From contig OZ023189.1 of NCBI GenBank assembly GCA_963995505.1, positions 16,205,495 to 16,269,494 of the forward strand: DNA of 64,000 bases. The letters run 5' to 3'. The translations under genes and the position numbers were made by a program. Below, one piece after another: positions 1 to 12,560 of this stretch; position 1 is the stretch's first letter; every line of letters starts with the position of its first letter. Origin of the DNA: Hypericum androsaemum. Taxonomy: Eukaryota > Streptophyta > Magnoliopsida > Malpighiales > Hypericaceae. A model generated the notes under the pieces. That model had not been told where the DNA came from. It did not search any database and was given only the letters and a program-made list of their open reading frames with translations.

Positions 1-1
1 C

Positions 2-61
2 AAAGAACACGAGAACGACCGCCTTGATGATCGGGATGTGGTCGTGATTCTTGCCACGTAG
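2..61 (+). CDS. possible 3' end of an upstream gene
   Basis: Reading from base 2, an open frame gives 19 residues ending DRDVVVILAT and a TAG stop. The mix of acidic and hydrophobic codons looks like a protein C-terminus, and no other frame at this edge is open. The gene would continue to the left, outside the window. I do not recognise the family, and a chance reading is possible for so short a stretch. The following bases become AT-rich and would be its 3' UTR. Confidence 0.3.
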   Translation, partial: KEHENDRLDDRDVVVILAT

Positions 62-818
62 TTCGTTGTCCTTCCTAATCATTGTTAGCTGATGAAGAAG
101 TAGGCTTGATCTATGTTTGATAGGTGTGATCGCTTCCTTCTTGTGGGCAATTGTAGCTCTCGGATTTGCTTGGTTATACATGATAAGTTGGGTTACGTCA
201 AATATAAGCCGTGCTTTCTTTAGCTAATTGTATTTTCTCTTCAGTTTAAATCACATATTATTCAGATACTGAATCGACTAATTAGGTTGAGCTAATTGTA
301 CCTATACTCTCTTAATCGTAGCTTAAAGTAGATTGGCAGAAGCAGAGAAGAAAGACGGTAAGACTAAATTATATGACAGTAAATAACAGATGGTTAGTTA
401 AAAAAATCTAGAATATTTTATATCAAAACATTTTAGTAAGACCTAAATTATGTTCGACGAATATTTTTCTGAATAATGAAATATACTGACGATAAAAAAA
501 TGAACATATACTTAGAAAGATAGTGCACAAAATTATAAGAAAAGAACACAAAAATTCATAATCTCCTAACAAAAACTGAAAAAATTCATCAAAGACAATC
601 TTATAGTGGAAAATGATTTTTTTTTAAAGCCAACCAACCAAAAAAGAAAAAGAAAAAGGCTCTTAATGGGCCTGGGAGGGGTAGAAGGGTGAAATTTCCC
701 GCCTACTTCCTCAGTTCCTCCTCCCCACCGGAAATAGCAATTTCCTTCCCCAGTAAGCAAAACCCCAAATTCAAAAACTCACCATAGCTTCAAAAAGAAA
801 AAAAACCCTAAATTAAAA
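62..818. other. intergenic region and NDC1 5' flank
   Basis: No gene is visible. The first 500 bases are AT-rich. From about 600 to 818 the sequence becomes C/T- and A-rich, ending in an A-rich leader just before the ATG at 819, which is typical of a plant promoter and 5' UTR. No clear TATA box could be assigned. Confidence 0.5.
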
Positions 819-3105
819 ATGTCGGCGGGGGAGACGCTAGTGAAGAACAGGTTGCTAGGGTTCCTAATCTGGGAATCAATCGCTTCGTCCTCCACTTACC
901 TCCTCCTCAAAACCCTAAACCCTCTCCTCCCCCAACCACCGGGGCCCACCGCCCCCGCCATCCCCCGCGTGCTCCTAGGGTTTCTATCATTCGTCACGTT
1001 CCTGGCCTCCAACCTCCTCTTCTCCGCCTCCCTCTACATCTTCGCGTCCCCGCGGCCCGGCCCTCCCGCCTCCCCCTCCCACCTCCTCCGCGCCCTATTC
1101 CGCTCCGTTTTCGCCGAGGACGAGTCCCAGCCGCTCCACCTCAGCCGCCGCGTCAGGCTTTCGTTGCTCCTCGTCGCGTTTGTGTTCGCATCCGGCGTGT
1201 CCGGGCTCATTTCGTTGGTCTCCGTCGCTGGCTATCGCCTCGGGAAGTTCGCCGTTCGGGGGTTTGCTTCCGGGTTGATTTACTCCCTGGTTTATGTTTA
1301 TAAGCGAAGATGGGTGTTGGAGTTTCCGATTATACAGGTGAGGTTGATCCTTTTCGGGTCTGAGGCATTCGAAATACAAGTTTCCCAGTAGGTTGTGTGA
1401 CTCACGGGTGCTCTGTGTTGTTGTTTTTGTTGTGGTTGGCAGCGTCCGCTTTTCTTCAGCTTCAAGATGGCGGTACCTCGGGCTATTTCGAAGGCCTTCA
1501 AGCTTACCAATGCTGCTTATATGCTTTCGACTTTGGTGCTGGCTTTTGTTCCAGGCCAAGCTAGCGAAAAGGCAACATTGAAGAGGTTTGTAGCTGACCA
1601 GCTCTTCCAATACATCGGAACCTTTGTCGTGTTTCTTTGTTGGGAATTGAGTCACCATCTGCATCAGGTTGGTTGTGAACAGTTGAGCTCTCTTCATCTA
1701 GAATGCACAAGTTTGAACTAGGCTGCTGTTCATTTGACACTTGAGAGTTAATCCAATATCACTTTCTTTCTGAAATCTTCTAATTTTCTTTCTTAAGGTC
1801 TTACACACTAAAATGTTTGTATTTGCACCGCCAAAAGGATCAGCAGCGGCTGAGACAAATCCTAGTGAGCCTCTTCTTGAAGCGTTGGAGACGAGCGCCC
1901 CTGGTTCTCTTGTACAATATCTTGCATATCTCGACCTTTGCATGGTCTGTGAGTATAATGTTGATACTTGGCGTCGAGCTGCGTTCTTTGAGGAAACAGG
2001 GGAGACATACAAGAGAGTCATTGCTGTGTGTCTGAGGCCTCTAGAACAGCTTTCATCTAACTTAATTGAAGGGTTGGAAGGCTCTCTAGTTGACAAGGAG
2101 TGGCAACTTTCAAATCAGATAAAGTTAGCAACTGATTCTCGGGCAGATTCTGATCCTGAACCTCTTAGTAATTTGCAGGTATGGGGACATGGTCTGTTGG
2201 TTGCTGTGTCATTTCAATTCTATTACTCGTGTCTTTTGCTTTGCTCCTAAATCTCATTCTCATGATGAGAGTATAAACGAGTTATGCAAAATCTTCTTCC
2301 TGTGGGTAACCAATAACCATTAGCACTTTTGTCTATTCTGTTCACTGTGAAATCCATTGGTAGTGCATGCTATGTGTAGAAGTGACTTTGTGGAGCTTCT
2401 ATCATACATTGTGTTTGCTCTATGTGATAAAAGAGGGCAAACTTTTGCATGCTTCGTTTGAGGTTCCTAGTATGTCTTGAGCTTGATGGAAGTATGGCAT
2501 TTTTTTAGGGAAATCTTGCTCTCTATGTGGTCCCAACTCCCGATATGCTGTATTTCAGATTTTAAGATACGTTGCTGTGCAACTGAATTCAGATTCTTTA
2601 TGCATGTGATGTTGACATCGGTCTTCTGTTTATGTAGCTATGTGCATGGAGTGCCAGGGCACTTGCCTCATTGACAGCACGCTCACGCAAGGAGGATAGG
2701 TTTGGGGTGGCGCAGCTTTCCGGTAGTAATGCTGCTGTAGTCTCGACACTTGTTTCTTGCCTACTTGCTGTCGAAGCTTTCATGGGGAAGAAGACTAATC
2801 TGCAGCCTCCTAGCCAGTTCATGGGACCAGTGGGTATAAAATGGGCTACTCCAAATACTGGAGGAAGAGCTGGTGTGGCTCCTAAAAAGAGAAACGGCCC
2901 TGTCCATGCAAACGCGTATGCCATGGCAGATGTGCTTCGTACCTCAGTTTACTGCATAGTTTCTGCTTTCCATAATGAGATGCTTGCCAGTGCAAAATCT
3001 GGCCTTCTTGAGAAAGATTGGGTTATCAGCAGCACACCTCTCTTTGGAAGCCAGGAGTTGCTGCTCCAGAAACTGCGCCTTTTCCTTGAATACCGAGCAA
3101 GCTAG
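819..3105 (+). CDS. NDC1: NDC1-like nucleoporin, four exons
   Basis: Exons are 819-1337, 1443-1667, 1798-2178 and 2638-3105. Each intron starts GT and ends AG and all are phase 0, giving 530 residues. The N-terminal half is strongly hydrophobic, with several membrane segments (about residues 12-35, 48-75, 108-135, 140-165 and around exon 2). The C-terminal half is soluble and ends in [10 protein letters not shown]. This matches plant NDC1/Nup proteins, transmembrane nucleoporins that anchor the nuclear pore in the pore membrane; plant members are about 500-530 residues. The ATG at 819 follows an A-rich leader and opens directly into the conserved [10 protein letters not shown] region. All splice joins keep the frame and I see no damage. 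The family call rests on recall of the Arabidopsis homologue and could be tested by a profile search. Confidence 0.8.
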
Positions 3106-3534
3106 CCTCTTCCTCTGTCTTCTCGGCCCTCCATGCTTCCTGCCACTCAGTTGAAGATGGTTGATACTTGAGAGCTGAAGTTGGTAGTGTGGCGAATTGA
3201 CTTTGTTCTGATCTCTCTGTTACTTTCTAATTCAAATAGGACAGTGATCAAATGTGTCCGGGATTTGCAAAAAGAAAATCAATGTGTTGTTGTTAAGCTA
3301 ACCCAGATACAGATTGGGAAGATAATGAGATTTTACTGTAGAAAAGTTATGATGTTGCTTCCTTTTCATTGATGCGCGGATTGAATGCAATCAGAACTTC
3401 ACCATTCTTTTAGGAACTCACTACTTTGGTAACCTCCAGAATGTAAGATCTCTGATGTTAAGAGATTTAAGTGACGTCTCATTTTCTAGATTTGTTGCAA
3501 CCTTGATCTAACGAATAAATAAATCTTAAGGGTC
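3106..3534 (+). other. 3' UTR and flank of NDC1-like gene
   Basis: This AT-rich sequence follows the stop codon. A tandem AATAAATAAAT near 3511-3523 is a plausible polyadenylation signal. No other coding potential is convincing here. Confidence 0.4.
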
Positions 3535-4603
3535 TGTTTGGTACATATTTTGGAGAAACTTGGAGAAAGAGAACATAACAACAGAACCAAGTACAATCTG
3601 TTTTTCTGGTTGTTCTATCTATAGTTTGGTATTACTAGCAAATTCAGTACTAAACTTGTTTAAGGAAAAAAAAGTTTAAATATTCACAAGTCCCTATAGT
3701 TTGATATAATATATTGAGATGTCCATACTAAAGCAATTTAGTCTCTAAAATTTGAGAAACTAAATTCATTAGTTCACAAGTCCATTTCTTAGTCAAAAGT
3801 TCATGTAAAGTGACAAAAGTGCCCTTCAGTTCACTTAGAAACTATATTTGACTTAAACTCAAACTAGAGAGACTACACAATCAAAAGGCAAATTACAAGA
3901 TTTCTAGCATCTGTTTTACCAAACATCAGGATTCTAGATGTAATTTACCCTAACAGAAATGCATTGACCTATGCCAAGCCCCTTATACTTGTCGACTCCC
4001 AATCCAACTGCTCTCTCTGTCTCAAGATGCATCAAGATTGCATTATGTTTCCTCACCTAATAATCTAAAACTCACATCTAAAAATGATATTTTTCAACGC
4101 GACATTGTTTTATTCTCCTCGGCTAATCCTCGTCCTATTAAGACCTCGGCTCCTCCTAAAAACTCAAACCAAGACACCCTCACGTCGTTTCCTCTCTCTC
4201 CTCGGCTTAAACCCCTGACTCCTCCGATGACCTAAGACGTCTCCTCTGTTCCTCCTGGTTTACTCCTCTCCCACAACCACCACCACCACAAGGAAGAAGG
4301 AAGAAGGAAGAATCAGGGATCTGGTAGCCGCAAAGAGGGGCTTGGGTCTCTAAGTTAAGGACGCTAGCCTGGATCTTTGTACGCCAGGGATGGGGTCTGC
4401 CCAAGGTCTGTACTCCCAGGGGTTGGGGGAGATTGCTAATTTGGACGATAGGGTGAGGACAGAGAGAGTGCTGTGCATGCTTATTTTTAAAATTTTATAT
4501 TATTTTGAAATTTTTTTTAAAAAGGTGTGCAAGAAGTTGTGAGGGTACTTTAGGAATATTAAAAATTAAAAGAATCTCAATGACTAGAGGGACTATTGGA
4601 TCT

Positions 4604-4621
4604 AATTTGAGGGACTAATTT
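4604..4621. repeat. left 18-bp target site duplication of LINE-1
   Basis: AATTTGAGGGACTAATTT occurs here and again, identically, at 12110-12127. The two copies bracket the whole inverted/direct LINE structure. Confidence 0.9.
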
Positions 4622-4739
4622 TTTTTTGGTGGAAATGGTGAGTGTTTGGCACCCTTTCATTCATAAACTGAAATTACATCAGAAGAAAAAGCTGATAAGT
4701 CCTCCCTTAGTAAGGGAATACAATCATTCGGAGGGTTGT

Positions 4740-6157
4740 CTAGGACATGTAACCCATCCGCAAAATCAAGTGCAAGATTCGACAGGCCACCCTATTGCAC
4801 TCACGACTACAGTAAACTACCTCAACCCTACCATAAAGGCGGATTAGGTATTGACAATTACTCACGAGGTTATACAAAGGATCTTCCTTCGCAATGCCCT
4901 CGGTTAGGTAGACAACGGCTTGCTGGGAGTCCGTCTCTACAATGAGCTGTTGGAGCTTCGCCACTCTTGCTAGCTGTAGGCCTTGCCATATAGCCCAAAT
5001 CTCTGATGTTAGCGCCGTGCAATGACCTGTTAGCTGCATGAAGCCCAGCAACCACTTGCCCGAAGAATCCCGCATAACTCTGCCACTTCCAGCTGGTCCT
5101 GGATTCCCTTTAGATGATCCATCAATATTTAATTTGAACCAATTTTCACTTGGAGGGGTCCTCTCTGGTTGATTACCCTGTCCACACTTTCTGTTCTCTG
5201 CGAGTTGGAGTTCTCTCTCCATGATTTCTCAAACTCTGGTGCCTGCACTTTAATAAGCGCTAGCTTGTTGATGAGAGGTTGTTCCATATCAAAAGCAACG
5301 TTGTTTCTCCATCGCCAAGTCCACCAGCACATTGTAGCAAAGACTGTGGCCCATGGCATATCCAATCCAGGGCATTCTTGTATCTGTAGATTCTAGTAAA
5401 ACCAGTCATGTTGATTAGCAGTAAAGAAATCTCCTCTATTTTCAGTAGGGACCAGCTGCCACCATAGTTTCTTGGAAATTGGGCAGTCACGAAGCAAGTA
5501 GATGATTGACTCCACTCTATCTTGGCATGTTGGGCAATAAGGATTAGGAGCAATGTGTCTCCTAAATGTCTCTCTATTAGTCATGATTCGTCCTCTCAAG
5601 CAGTTTCACAAGAAAAGCCTAATTTTTTCAGGGACCCTCAGCTTCCACACCTGGTTCCAGCTAGCATTGTTGGCGCTTTGTGTGTTATTTCCAGAGATAA
5701 GTGCCCAGTAAGCTGACTTGGCTGAGAATACCCCATTTGCAAAGTATTACCAGGCAAGCGTATCCTAGTTGTTGTCCTTATTGTCTACCCAGATAGCTTG
5801 AAGCTTTTTTTTTCCAGTTTTCTGGTATGAGTGCCTCGAGTCTGGTCCAATTCCAACCTTGGTTCTCAATCCAATAGTTGCAGACCTTCTTGCTCAATTC
5901 CTCCCCTGGGATTTGGAGCCCTTGCTTGACGAGCGGTCCCTCTCCCGGGATCCAAGCATCTAGCCAAAACCGAGCCTTTTGACCATCTCCTACCGACCAT
6001 CTTGCTCCTTTAATCACATGTTCTGCAACTTTTGTGATGCCTGCCCATACCGCTGATTGCCTGGAGCAGGGCGTAAGAGTGATCTGATTCTGCTATTTCT
6101 TCTGGTACTTTTTGGAGAGCACCTGAGCCCAGCATTCTTTAGGATGTTTTAAGAAAT
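4740..6157 (-). pseudogene. LINE ORF2 3' part: zf-RVT and RNase H
   Basis: On the minus strand the reading runs from LKHPKECWAQV through KGARWSVGDGQKARFWLDAW, then a zinc-binding region of the plant RT type (CPTCQDRVESIIYLL, about 5500-5560), then an RNase H domain (4740-5110) with KLNIDGSSKGNPGPAG, a conserved Glu in SEIWAIWQGL, and VETDSQQAV supplying Asp residues. It is the C-terminal third of ORF2, which in this insertion lies opposite to the rest. Frameshifts near 5222 and 5390 and an early stop near 6100 show it is not functional. Confidence 0.8.
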
Positions 6158-6458
6158 ACAAGATTAGAATTGAAAAACCCATGGACCCCGAATACTCTCT
6201 CTCGCACTAAAACCCTTTGCCACCTACCCCCCGGACCCCCCCGATAACCAGCCGCAACCAACCACTACCCCACCATCCCAACCACCAACTACCCAGTCCT
6301 GCCCCACCAGCCACTCACCACCAACACCCGCCACTGACCCATCTCAACGCTCCACCTCTAAGGTAACCAATAGTAACCCCCCCCCAGCAGAACCCGACCT
6401 CTCAATCTTCCCAAACCCAAACCCTAACCCCACCGAGTGAGAATCCAACAAAGAAATC

Positions 6459-7250
6459 CTATAGTGACTCAGTAAGAGGACTTTTTAATAGACCAGAAAC
6501 CCAACTCCAAGAGGAAGAAGATTGGGTGACTCTAGGAGTTGCCACTCTAGATCTGACATCTGACCCAATATACCCCCAATTAACCTTATCGGAGTATGCC
6601 AAGCAGATGCTAGAAGAGCTGTGGAGATGTACATCGATCGTGAAGGTGCTAGGCAAAGATGTTGGTTACCGAGCCTTGCTCAACAGGATACAACAATTAT
6701 GGAGTCCGAAAGGTACCATAAGGTTGGTGGATTGCCCTCATAGCTACTATCTTGTCTGTTTTGAGGCTGAGGAAGACTTTGACTATGCTATAAAAGGAGG
6801 TCCTTGGATGTACCTTGACTACTACACGACGATTAGGCCATGGGAATCGGAGTTTAGCCCATCGGCGGAGGAAGTCAAAGTGGTTCAGGTATGGTTAAGA
6901 TTACCCAACCTACCGGTTCAGTACTACAACAACAATCTGTTGAGGTGTGTCACACAAGCCATTGGTAAGCTAGTAAAAGTTGATCCAAATACATCCGGCA
7001 AGATACGGGGTCATTTTGCTAGAATCTGTGTGGAGGTTGTTCTTAAAAAACCCCTCATCGGAAGGATTGGGATTGATGGCAAGGAACAAAGGATTGAATA
7101 CGAAGGCTTGCACACGGTTTGCTATAGTTGTGGGAGATATGGCCATGTGCAGGAAGCTTGTTCATATGGTTGTCGCTGATCAGAGGAGGATGCAACTCCA
7201 GTCGACGGTGATGGCGCGGCTACAAGATCTCAGGAAAACCTTAGCATAGA
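6459..7250 (+). pseudogene. LINE ORF1, DUF4283 with zinc knuckle
   Basis: The open stretch around 6459-7179 encodes the plant LINE ORF1 nucleic-acid-binding protein. It shows a DUF4283-type region (YYLVCFEAEEDFDYAIKGGPW, then the WVRLPNLPV-like WLRLPNLPVQYY) and a CCHC-type knuckle CYSCGRYGHVQEAC. A frameshift or stop ends it at 7179, whereas related ORF1s continue with a long polar tail. Remnants of that tail are visible to about 7655, just before the solo LTR. Confidence 0.75.
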
Positions 7251-7677
7251 GCAGGACAACAACCATAATCCACCAAATTTCAAGAGGAAAGAAGCAACTT
7301 TGGGCCCTTGGATGGTGGTTACCCGAAAAGGTAGAACCACCCGACCTACTATATTCTAGGCAGAAGCTAATGTTGGAAATAGGTTTGGGGTTCTGTCTTC
7401 ACATGAGAGTACTGTTGTAGTAGGTGAGAGCTCAAAAGGGACCACTACAAGTCAGCCACGTGTGTTTGAAGCATCCTATGGTACTACTTCCAGGAGCTAC
7501 ACACCAAAACCAGCCAAAACCCATAAGCGCAACCCAGCCAAACAACCCATAACCCCACTACAGCCAAAAATTAGCCAAGCCCAGAAAAATAAAAGAGCCA
7601 CAAGTGATGAAGTTACCCTCAATGCCAAGATTGATAATGCTATAGCCCACTACTGACCCAACAAATAAAATGCTAAC

Positions 7678-9155
7678 TGAAAGGAAAAATTTTCACCCTT
7701 CTTGCAATAATGAGTAAGTAAGGGATTGTCGTCCCACAAGGTCTAAGCTAGGTCGCAAACTCGACTATACCACTAGTTTAGGACTATAAGAAATGGAGGT
7801 GTCAATTTCAAACACAATATGCTATTTGAAATAAAATTGCAACTAGACAAGACGAAGGTTTAAACACTTAAAACAAGAGTGAGCTTGGTACCAATGACAA
7901 CCTAAATAATCAAATGGCTTATGGGGTTTATAAAGTTCATGATATGGTCTGGATATTTCGAAGGCAACTAATCAACGCTCTCGCGACAAACTAGTCTAAA
8001 TCGATTCTTAACTAGACTTAGATGAACTAATCAATGCTCTCGCGACAAACTAGTCTAAATCGATTCTTAACTAGACTTAGATGAACTAACCATGCTCTCG
8101 TGACAAATTAGCCATCTAATCTAACTAAACACCAACTATAATCACCATCCTTTGGACAACTAGTCACCTAAGGTGATCTCTCATCAATAGGTTTCTACTC
8201 AACTAGTTAAATGGTCTGTTAATCCTAACCCCTCTCGGCGATTAACATTAACCAAGTTCATAATCAAGGTGATCAAACGAGATAAAGTATTAAGCTCATT
8301 AACTAGTACACATACCTAGGCATGTTAACCCCCTAAACTATTAGCTAAGTAGGTGCCATCAAGGCACCAAACTCACTAATCAACTACTCACACATATTCA
8401 CCAAATAGCTCAACATAGTCATTAAACTATGCAAGCAAAATATGAAAAAAAGAGGGAGTAAGAGAAAGCTCAAGATGATCTTCAAAGCTTCCTCAAATTC
8501 CTCCTTTCCAAGGTTCACCAAGTTTTCTTCCAAATCTAAGAGTTAGTGGAGAGTTGTTACCAAAATATCTAATATCTCTAAAGAAAAGCCAAGCAAAGGC
8601 TTTTATACAAGATTTTTTCTCCCAAAATGTTTCAGCCACGAAATTACAATTAAAGCCCAAAATGGGCCCAAAACAAGTCTTCAAATTCGGCCCACTTGTG
8701 ATGAAATCTTGACAGAATTGGACTACGATATTGAATCCAGCGTTTTCCCCTCTTAGACTCCGAATTTGAAGAAGACCATCAGAGACAAAGTTATAGTTCT
8801 GGATGTCTTCTTTCCAGAGCCATCTCACTCGTCTCCATCGGACTTTGGATGAGAAAGTTATCAGCATTGGAGTCGCAAGAGGTCCACATCACCCGTGTCT
8901 TCGAGGTCTCGATTAAGCGTCCCTCCTCCCAGCAAATCAAATCGCATACGATGACCCAAGGTGACTTCACTTCCTCCACTTCACCTCACCAAATCTCCTA
9001 GCATGAAGAAAACACAACAAAAATATTAGACTACACTAAAATAAACAATGCACGATAAATGACATTACGACAATGAAGAACAAACAAAAGCAATAGAAAC
9101 AATGGTAAATCTACTCTAAAATAAACACAAAAGATGAGTGTTTCCACACTCATCA
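7678..9155 (-). mobile_element. gypsy-type solo LTR nested in the LINE
   Basis: The 1,478-base segment begins TGAAAGG and ends CACTCATCA, with TG...CA ends, and is flanked by the 5-bp direct repeat CTAAC at 7673-7677 and 9156-9160. No internal domain or second LTR is present, so it is a solo LTR left by LTR-LTR recombination. Minus orientation is inferred from the CAATCCCTTACTTACTCAT-like motif near the 7.7-kb end, which plant gypsy LTRs carry near their 3' end. It contains a 56-58-base tandem duplication with a partial third copy at about 7965-8115. Confidence 0.8.
7965..8120 (+). repeat. tandem repeat inside the solo LTR
   Basis: The phrase beginning GCTCTCGCGACAAACTAGTC and running to TTAGATGAACTAA is repeated almost exactly twice, with a third, shorter, diverged copy. 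It is an internal duplication of the LTR. Confidence 0.8.
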
Positions 9156-9489
9156 CTAACCAAACCCCGTCCCTCATACTTACTCCAACACCAAGACTAC
9201 ACCAGAAACTAACCACAGCAGCTATAAATCTAGCCCCCATCCCATCTCCTCCCTCACCAACCAAAACCCTTGCCCAGTTGACCACATGGTAGAAGAAGGT
9301 TGTGGTGCATCAGGGGGGAATCACTCCTTAGACCCCCCGGACAGGGAGCCGAACATCCAGGCCAACATGGAACTGGATGAAAATGATGCCAAAGAAAGGC
9401 CACTGATACAACCAGATCAAGTAGCCAGAGTCGGGCAAGTCCTAGCCGATGGTGAAGCAGCTCCCGGGGTTACCCCGACCCACTGTTAA

Positions 9490-12109
9490 AAAGAACCTTT
9501 TATAGATTTTAAGGCCCTTGCTTGGAACTGTTGTGGGGCCCAGAAGCCAGGATTCATGCGGGCCTTCAAGTATCTGGTACATGTACACAGAATTAGTATG
9601 GCTGCAATACTAGAAACGCAGGTTAGTGGACAGACATCAACTGGGATATGTCAAAAAATAGACCTGAGTTGCTATAGACTGGAAGCTATGGGTAGAAGAG
9701 GAGGAATATGGCTCCTATGGACACCCGCTATGTCTATTAGGGTCTTGGTGGCAGAAGCTACCTTTCTACATGTTGAAGCTTGGTACCAGGATCAAATTCC
9801 TTTCCTAGCCACAATTATTTATGCCCTCCCCTTGGTAAGTGGGCAGGAGCATTATTGGGACACCATTGCAGGCCTTGCCCCTCGTGATTCGACGCCTTGG
9901 ATAATCTTGGGAGATTTTAATGCCATAACAAATCTGGAGGAGCGCAAAGGTGGGTCAGGCAAGCTAGGTAACCACGACAGACGCTTCCAAAGATAGATTA
10001 CTAAGAATGGGTTCATTGATCTTGGTTACAGTGGCTAGCCTTTTACCTGGTCTAGAAGCACATGAACTGGAAGTCGAGTGTCCAAACATTTAGATCGGGC
10101 ACTTTGTAATGACAATTGGCGTCTGAGGTGGACAGAAGGAATGGTGAGGTATCTTGCATGATTCCAATCTGATCACAGCCCCATTTTAGTCAACTTCTCA
10201 AACGTGGATAATGGAAGCAGGTTTGGAAGACCTTTTTGCTTTCAAACGGCATGGCTTTCGCATCCAAGTTTTGCATGAGTAGTCCAAGCAAAGTCGAATC
10301 CTAACAAGGAAATAGAAGAGGCCTTGGATTGCTTGAAGCAAGAGTTGAAAAATTAGAATATCAAAGTCTGATAGGAACGTTGAACTCCGAAAAAAGAGGT
10401 TATATGCAAGACTGATGGGACTGCAAAAGGCACTTGATGAGATCCCAAATAAAGGGCTGGTGGATTTGGATGAGAAACTGCGAAATGACTTGGACCAGGT
10501 CCTGCAATAAGAAGAACTGTTATGGCTGTAAAAGTCAAGAGAGAAGTGGATTACCAATGGGGATAAGAACACGAGATATTTTCACATGACTACGCTCATA
10601 AGAAGGCGAAGAAACAAGATCACCAAACTAAAGAATGAGGAAGGAGACTGGATTGAAGAGAAAGAGGAATTGGAGGCGCTGGCTCTTGGTTTTTACAAGA
10701 AGTTGTACAGCTTAGTTACAACTTCACAGGCCATGGCACTACCAAGTGGGCTTTTCCCACTGTGGTTTGAAGAGGAAAAGAGAAGAGTAGCAAGACCAGT
10801 GAGCATCAATGAGATTCATGAAGCCCTATTTAGCATGTCCCCAATTAAAACGCCTGGCATTGATGGCTTTCATGCCATATTCTTTCAACGAAGCTGGGGA
10901 TAGTTAAAGATACTTTGGTTACCTTCATTAAGCAGGTGTTTGAGATGGGTACCCTCCCTCCAAAATTGAACGAAACCTTAATAGCCCTAATCCCCAAAGT
11001 GCCTTCGCTCGAAAATATCCAACAATTCCGCCCCATAAACCTTCGCAATGAAGCCTACAAAATCCTTACCAAGATCATAGTTTCACGCCTCCAAACCAAA
11101 CTACCTGACCTTATATCTAAAGCTCAGGGAAGTTTTGTTGTTATTTTTCAAGAGGTGCTACACTCGATGCGGTTCAAGAAAGGAATAAAAGGGTGGATGG
11201 CGATCAAAATAGATCTGAAAAAGGTGTATAACAGGCTTAAATGGGACTTCATTGAAGATACTCTTAGAGACTTGGGGCTGCCACACCACCTAATTATGAT
11301 CATAATGCAATGTGTAACAAGTTCAACAATGAGAGTACTTTGGAATGGTGAGATGTCGGAGGAATTCCATCCTTCTCGGGGACTCCGACAGGGCGATCCA
11401 TTTTCGCCATACTTGTTTGTCATTTTCATGGAAAAACTTGCCCAATGGATAGCGCTCGCTATCAGAAAAAAGAGATGGAAGCCGATTAGGGTAACAAGGA
11501 AAGGTCTAAAAGTGACACACTTGTTCTTCGCGGATGACATTGTTCTATTTGCAAAGACATCAATGGAGCAAGTTCAACTCATTAAACATGGATTGAAGAT
11601 CTTTTGCCATGCTGCGGGTCAGAAGGTAAGCTTGGCCAAATCTCGAGTGTTTTTCTCAAAAAATATATCAAGAGATACGAGCCAGCAACTCAGCCAAAGA
11701 ATAGGAATACATGCAACTTCAGATCTTGCTACATACTTGGGCATCCTAGCCCTGCACTCTAGAGTGACAAACATCACTTTCCAATATATTATTGATAAAG
11801 CACAGGCAAGACTTGCTGGTTGGAAGGCCAAGCAATTGACAATGGCGGGGAGAGTGACTTTGGTGAGGTTAGTCATGTCAACTCTCCTATTTTATGCTAT
11901 GCAGGTAGTTCACCTTCCGAAGGGGCTCTGTGACAAGCTTGATAAGGTCAGCAGAGGCTTCATCTGGGGGGATTCGGAAGACACAAGGTGGATGAACTTG
12001 GTCAAATGGGAGGAAATCTGCCAACCAAAGTCATTAGGAGGGCTGAGAATCCGGAGTGTAAGAAGAGCTAATGAAGCACTACTCACAAAGCTTGGATGGC
12101 ATTTGCTAA
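9490..12109 (+). pseudogene. LINE ORF2 5' part: endonuclease and reverse transcriptase
   Basis: The endonuclease/exonuclease/phosphatase domain begins near 9510 with LAWNCCGAQ, continues through ILETQVSG and WIILGDFNAI (the GDFN signature), and has stops near 9994 and 10036. The RT domain spans about 10586-12100: GFYKKLYS, then LIPKVPS, FRPINLRNEAYKI, RGLRQGDPFSPYLF, and the catalytic FFADDIVLFAK (F-A-D-D in place of Y-A-D-D). It breaks off at KLGWHLLK where the twin-priming junction meets the right target duplication. Several nonsense mutations mark it as a relic. Confidence 0.85.
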
Positions 12110-12127
12110 AATTTGAGGGACTAATTT
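12110..12127. repeat. right 18-bp target site duplication of LINE-1
   Basis: Identical to 4604-4621. It directly follows the LINE bases CTAAA, which pair with the target at a few A residues, a plausible second priming point. Confidence 0.9.
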
Positions 12128-12560
12128 ACTATTGACCTTAGGGATGCATGGGTATTTACCTCAAAGAAAAAAAATACGATGAATGTACTAAAATAGGAAA
12201 AAAAGTTAATAAAAAGAAAGAGACATTGTGCAAAAGGAAACATAATAATTAATTTTTATGTAAATTTAATATGGTAATAAAATAAGACAATAAATGTATC
12301 TTAGGTGAAAAAATTTGGCTCAAGAAAATTGGCAGGACCAGATTTGTGAATTGGGCGGGCTTATACAAGTTTTGGTTTTTTCCAAACTTTTTTCACCAAA
12401 CATAATATAGAACAAAAATTTGTGTCAAATTCATCTAAACAAGTTCTGCTAAACAAAATTAAGTTTGGAAAATCTGTTTCTCTGTACTTGTTGTTATGCT
12501 CCAATTTGTATTCTTGTTTCCTACTTAATGTGAAGCTTCTAAGCTACTTTCTTTTATAAA

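Larger units (their letters stand above)
4622..12109. mobile_element. LINE with 5' inversion (twin-primed insertion)
   Basis: The element is in two opposed pieces. Bases 4622-6157 carry the 3' part on the minus strand, ending in a poly-T at 4622 (the poly-A tail). Bases 6158-12109 carry the 5' part on the plus strand: 5' UTR, ORF1, endonuclease and RT. The plus-strand piece stops inside ORF2 at KLGWHLLK and the minus-strand piece resumes at LKHPKECWAQV, so the breakpoints are adjacent in the original element with about 11 shared bases. An 18-bp target duplication flanks the whole. This is the arrangement expected from twin priming during target-primed reverse transcription. A solo LTR (7678-9155) interrupts the ORF1-ORF2 linker. 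ORFs carry stops and frameshifts, so the copy is dead. Confidence 0.88.
3535..12560. repeat. older repeat with degenerate inverted ends, host of the LINE
   Basis: The left end (about 3535-3665) and the reverse complement of the right end (about 12360-12540) share ordered blocks: a GGAGMATAACAACA-like block, AAGTACA, then TTGTTCTAT followed by GTTTGGT. This suggests terminal inverted repeats of 100-170 bases on a non-autonomous DNA element of about 1.5 kb once the LINE is removed. Boundaries and target duplication could not be fixed, so the superfamily is unknown. The flanks 3660-4603 and 12128-12360 contain no gene. Confidence 0.35.

Noticed and set aside
1095..1697. 200-codon minus-strand open frame
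   Set aside because: It is antisense to exons 1-2 of the NDC1-like gene, crosses the intron and has no domain.
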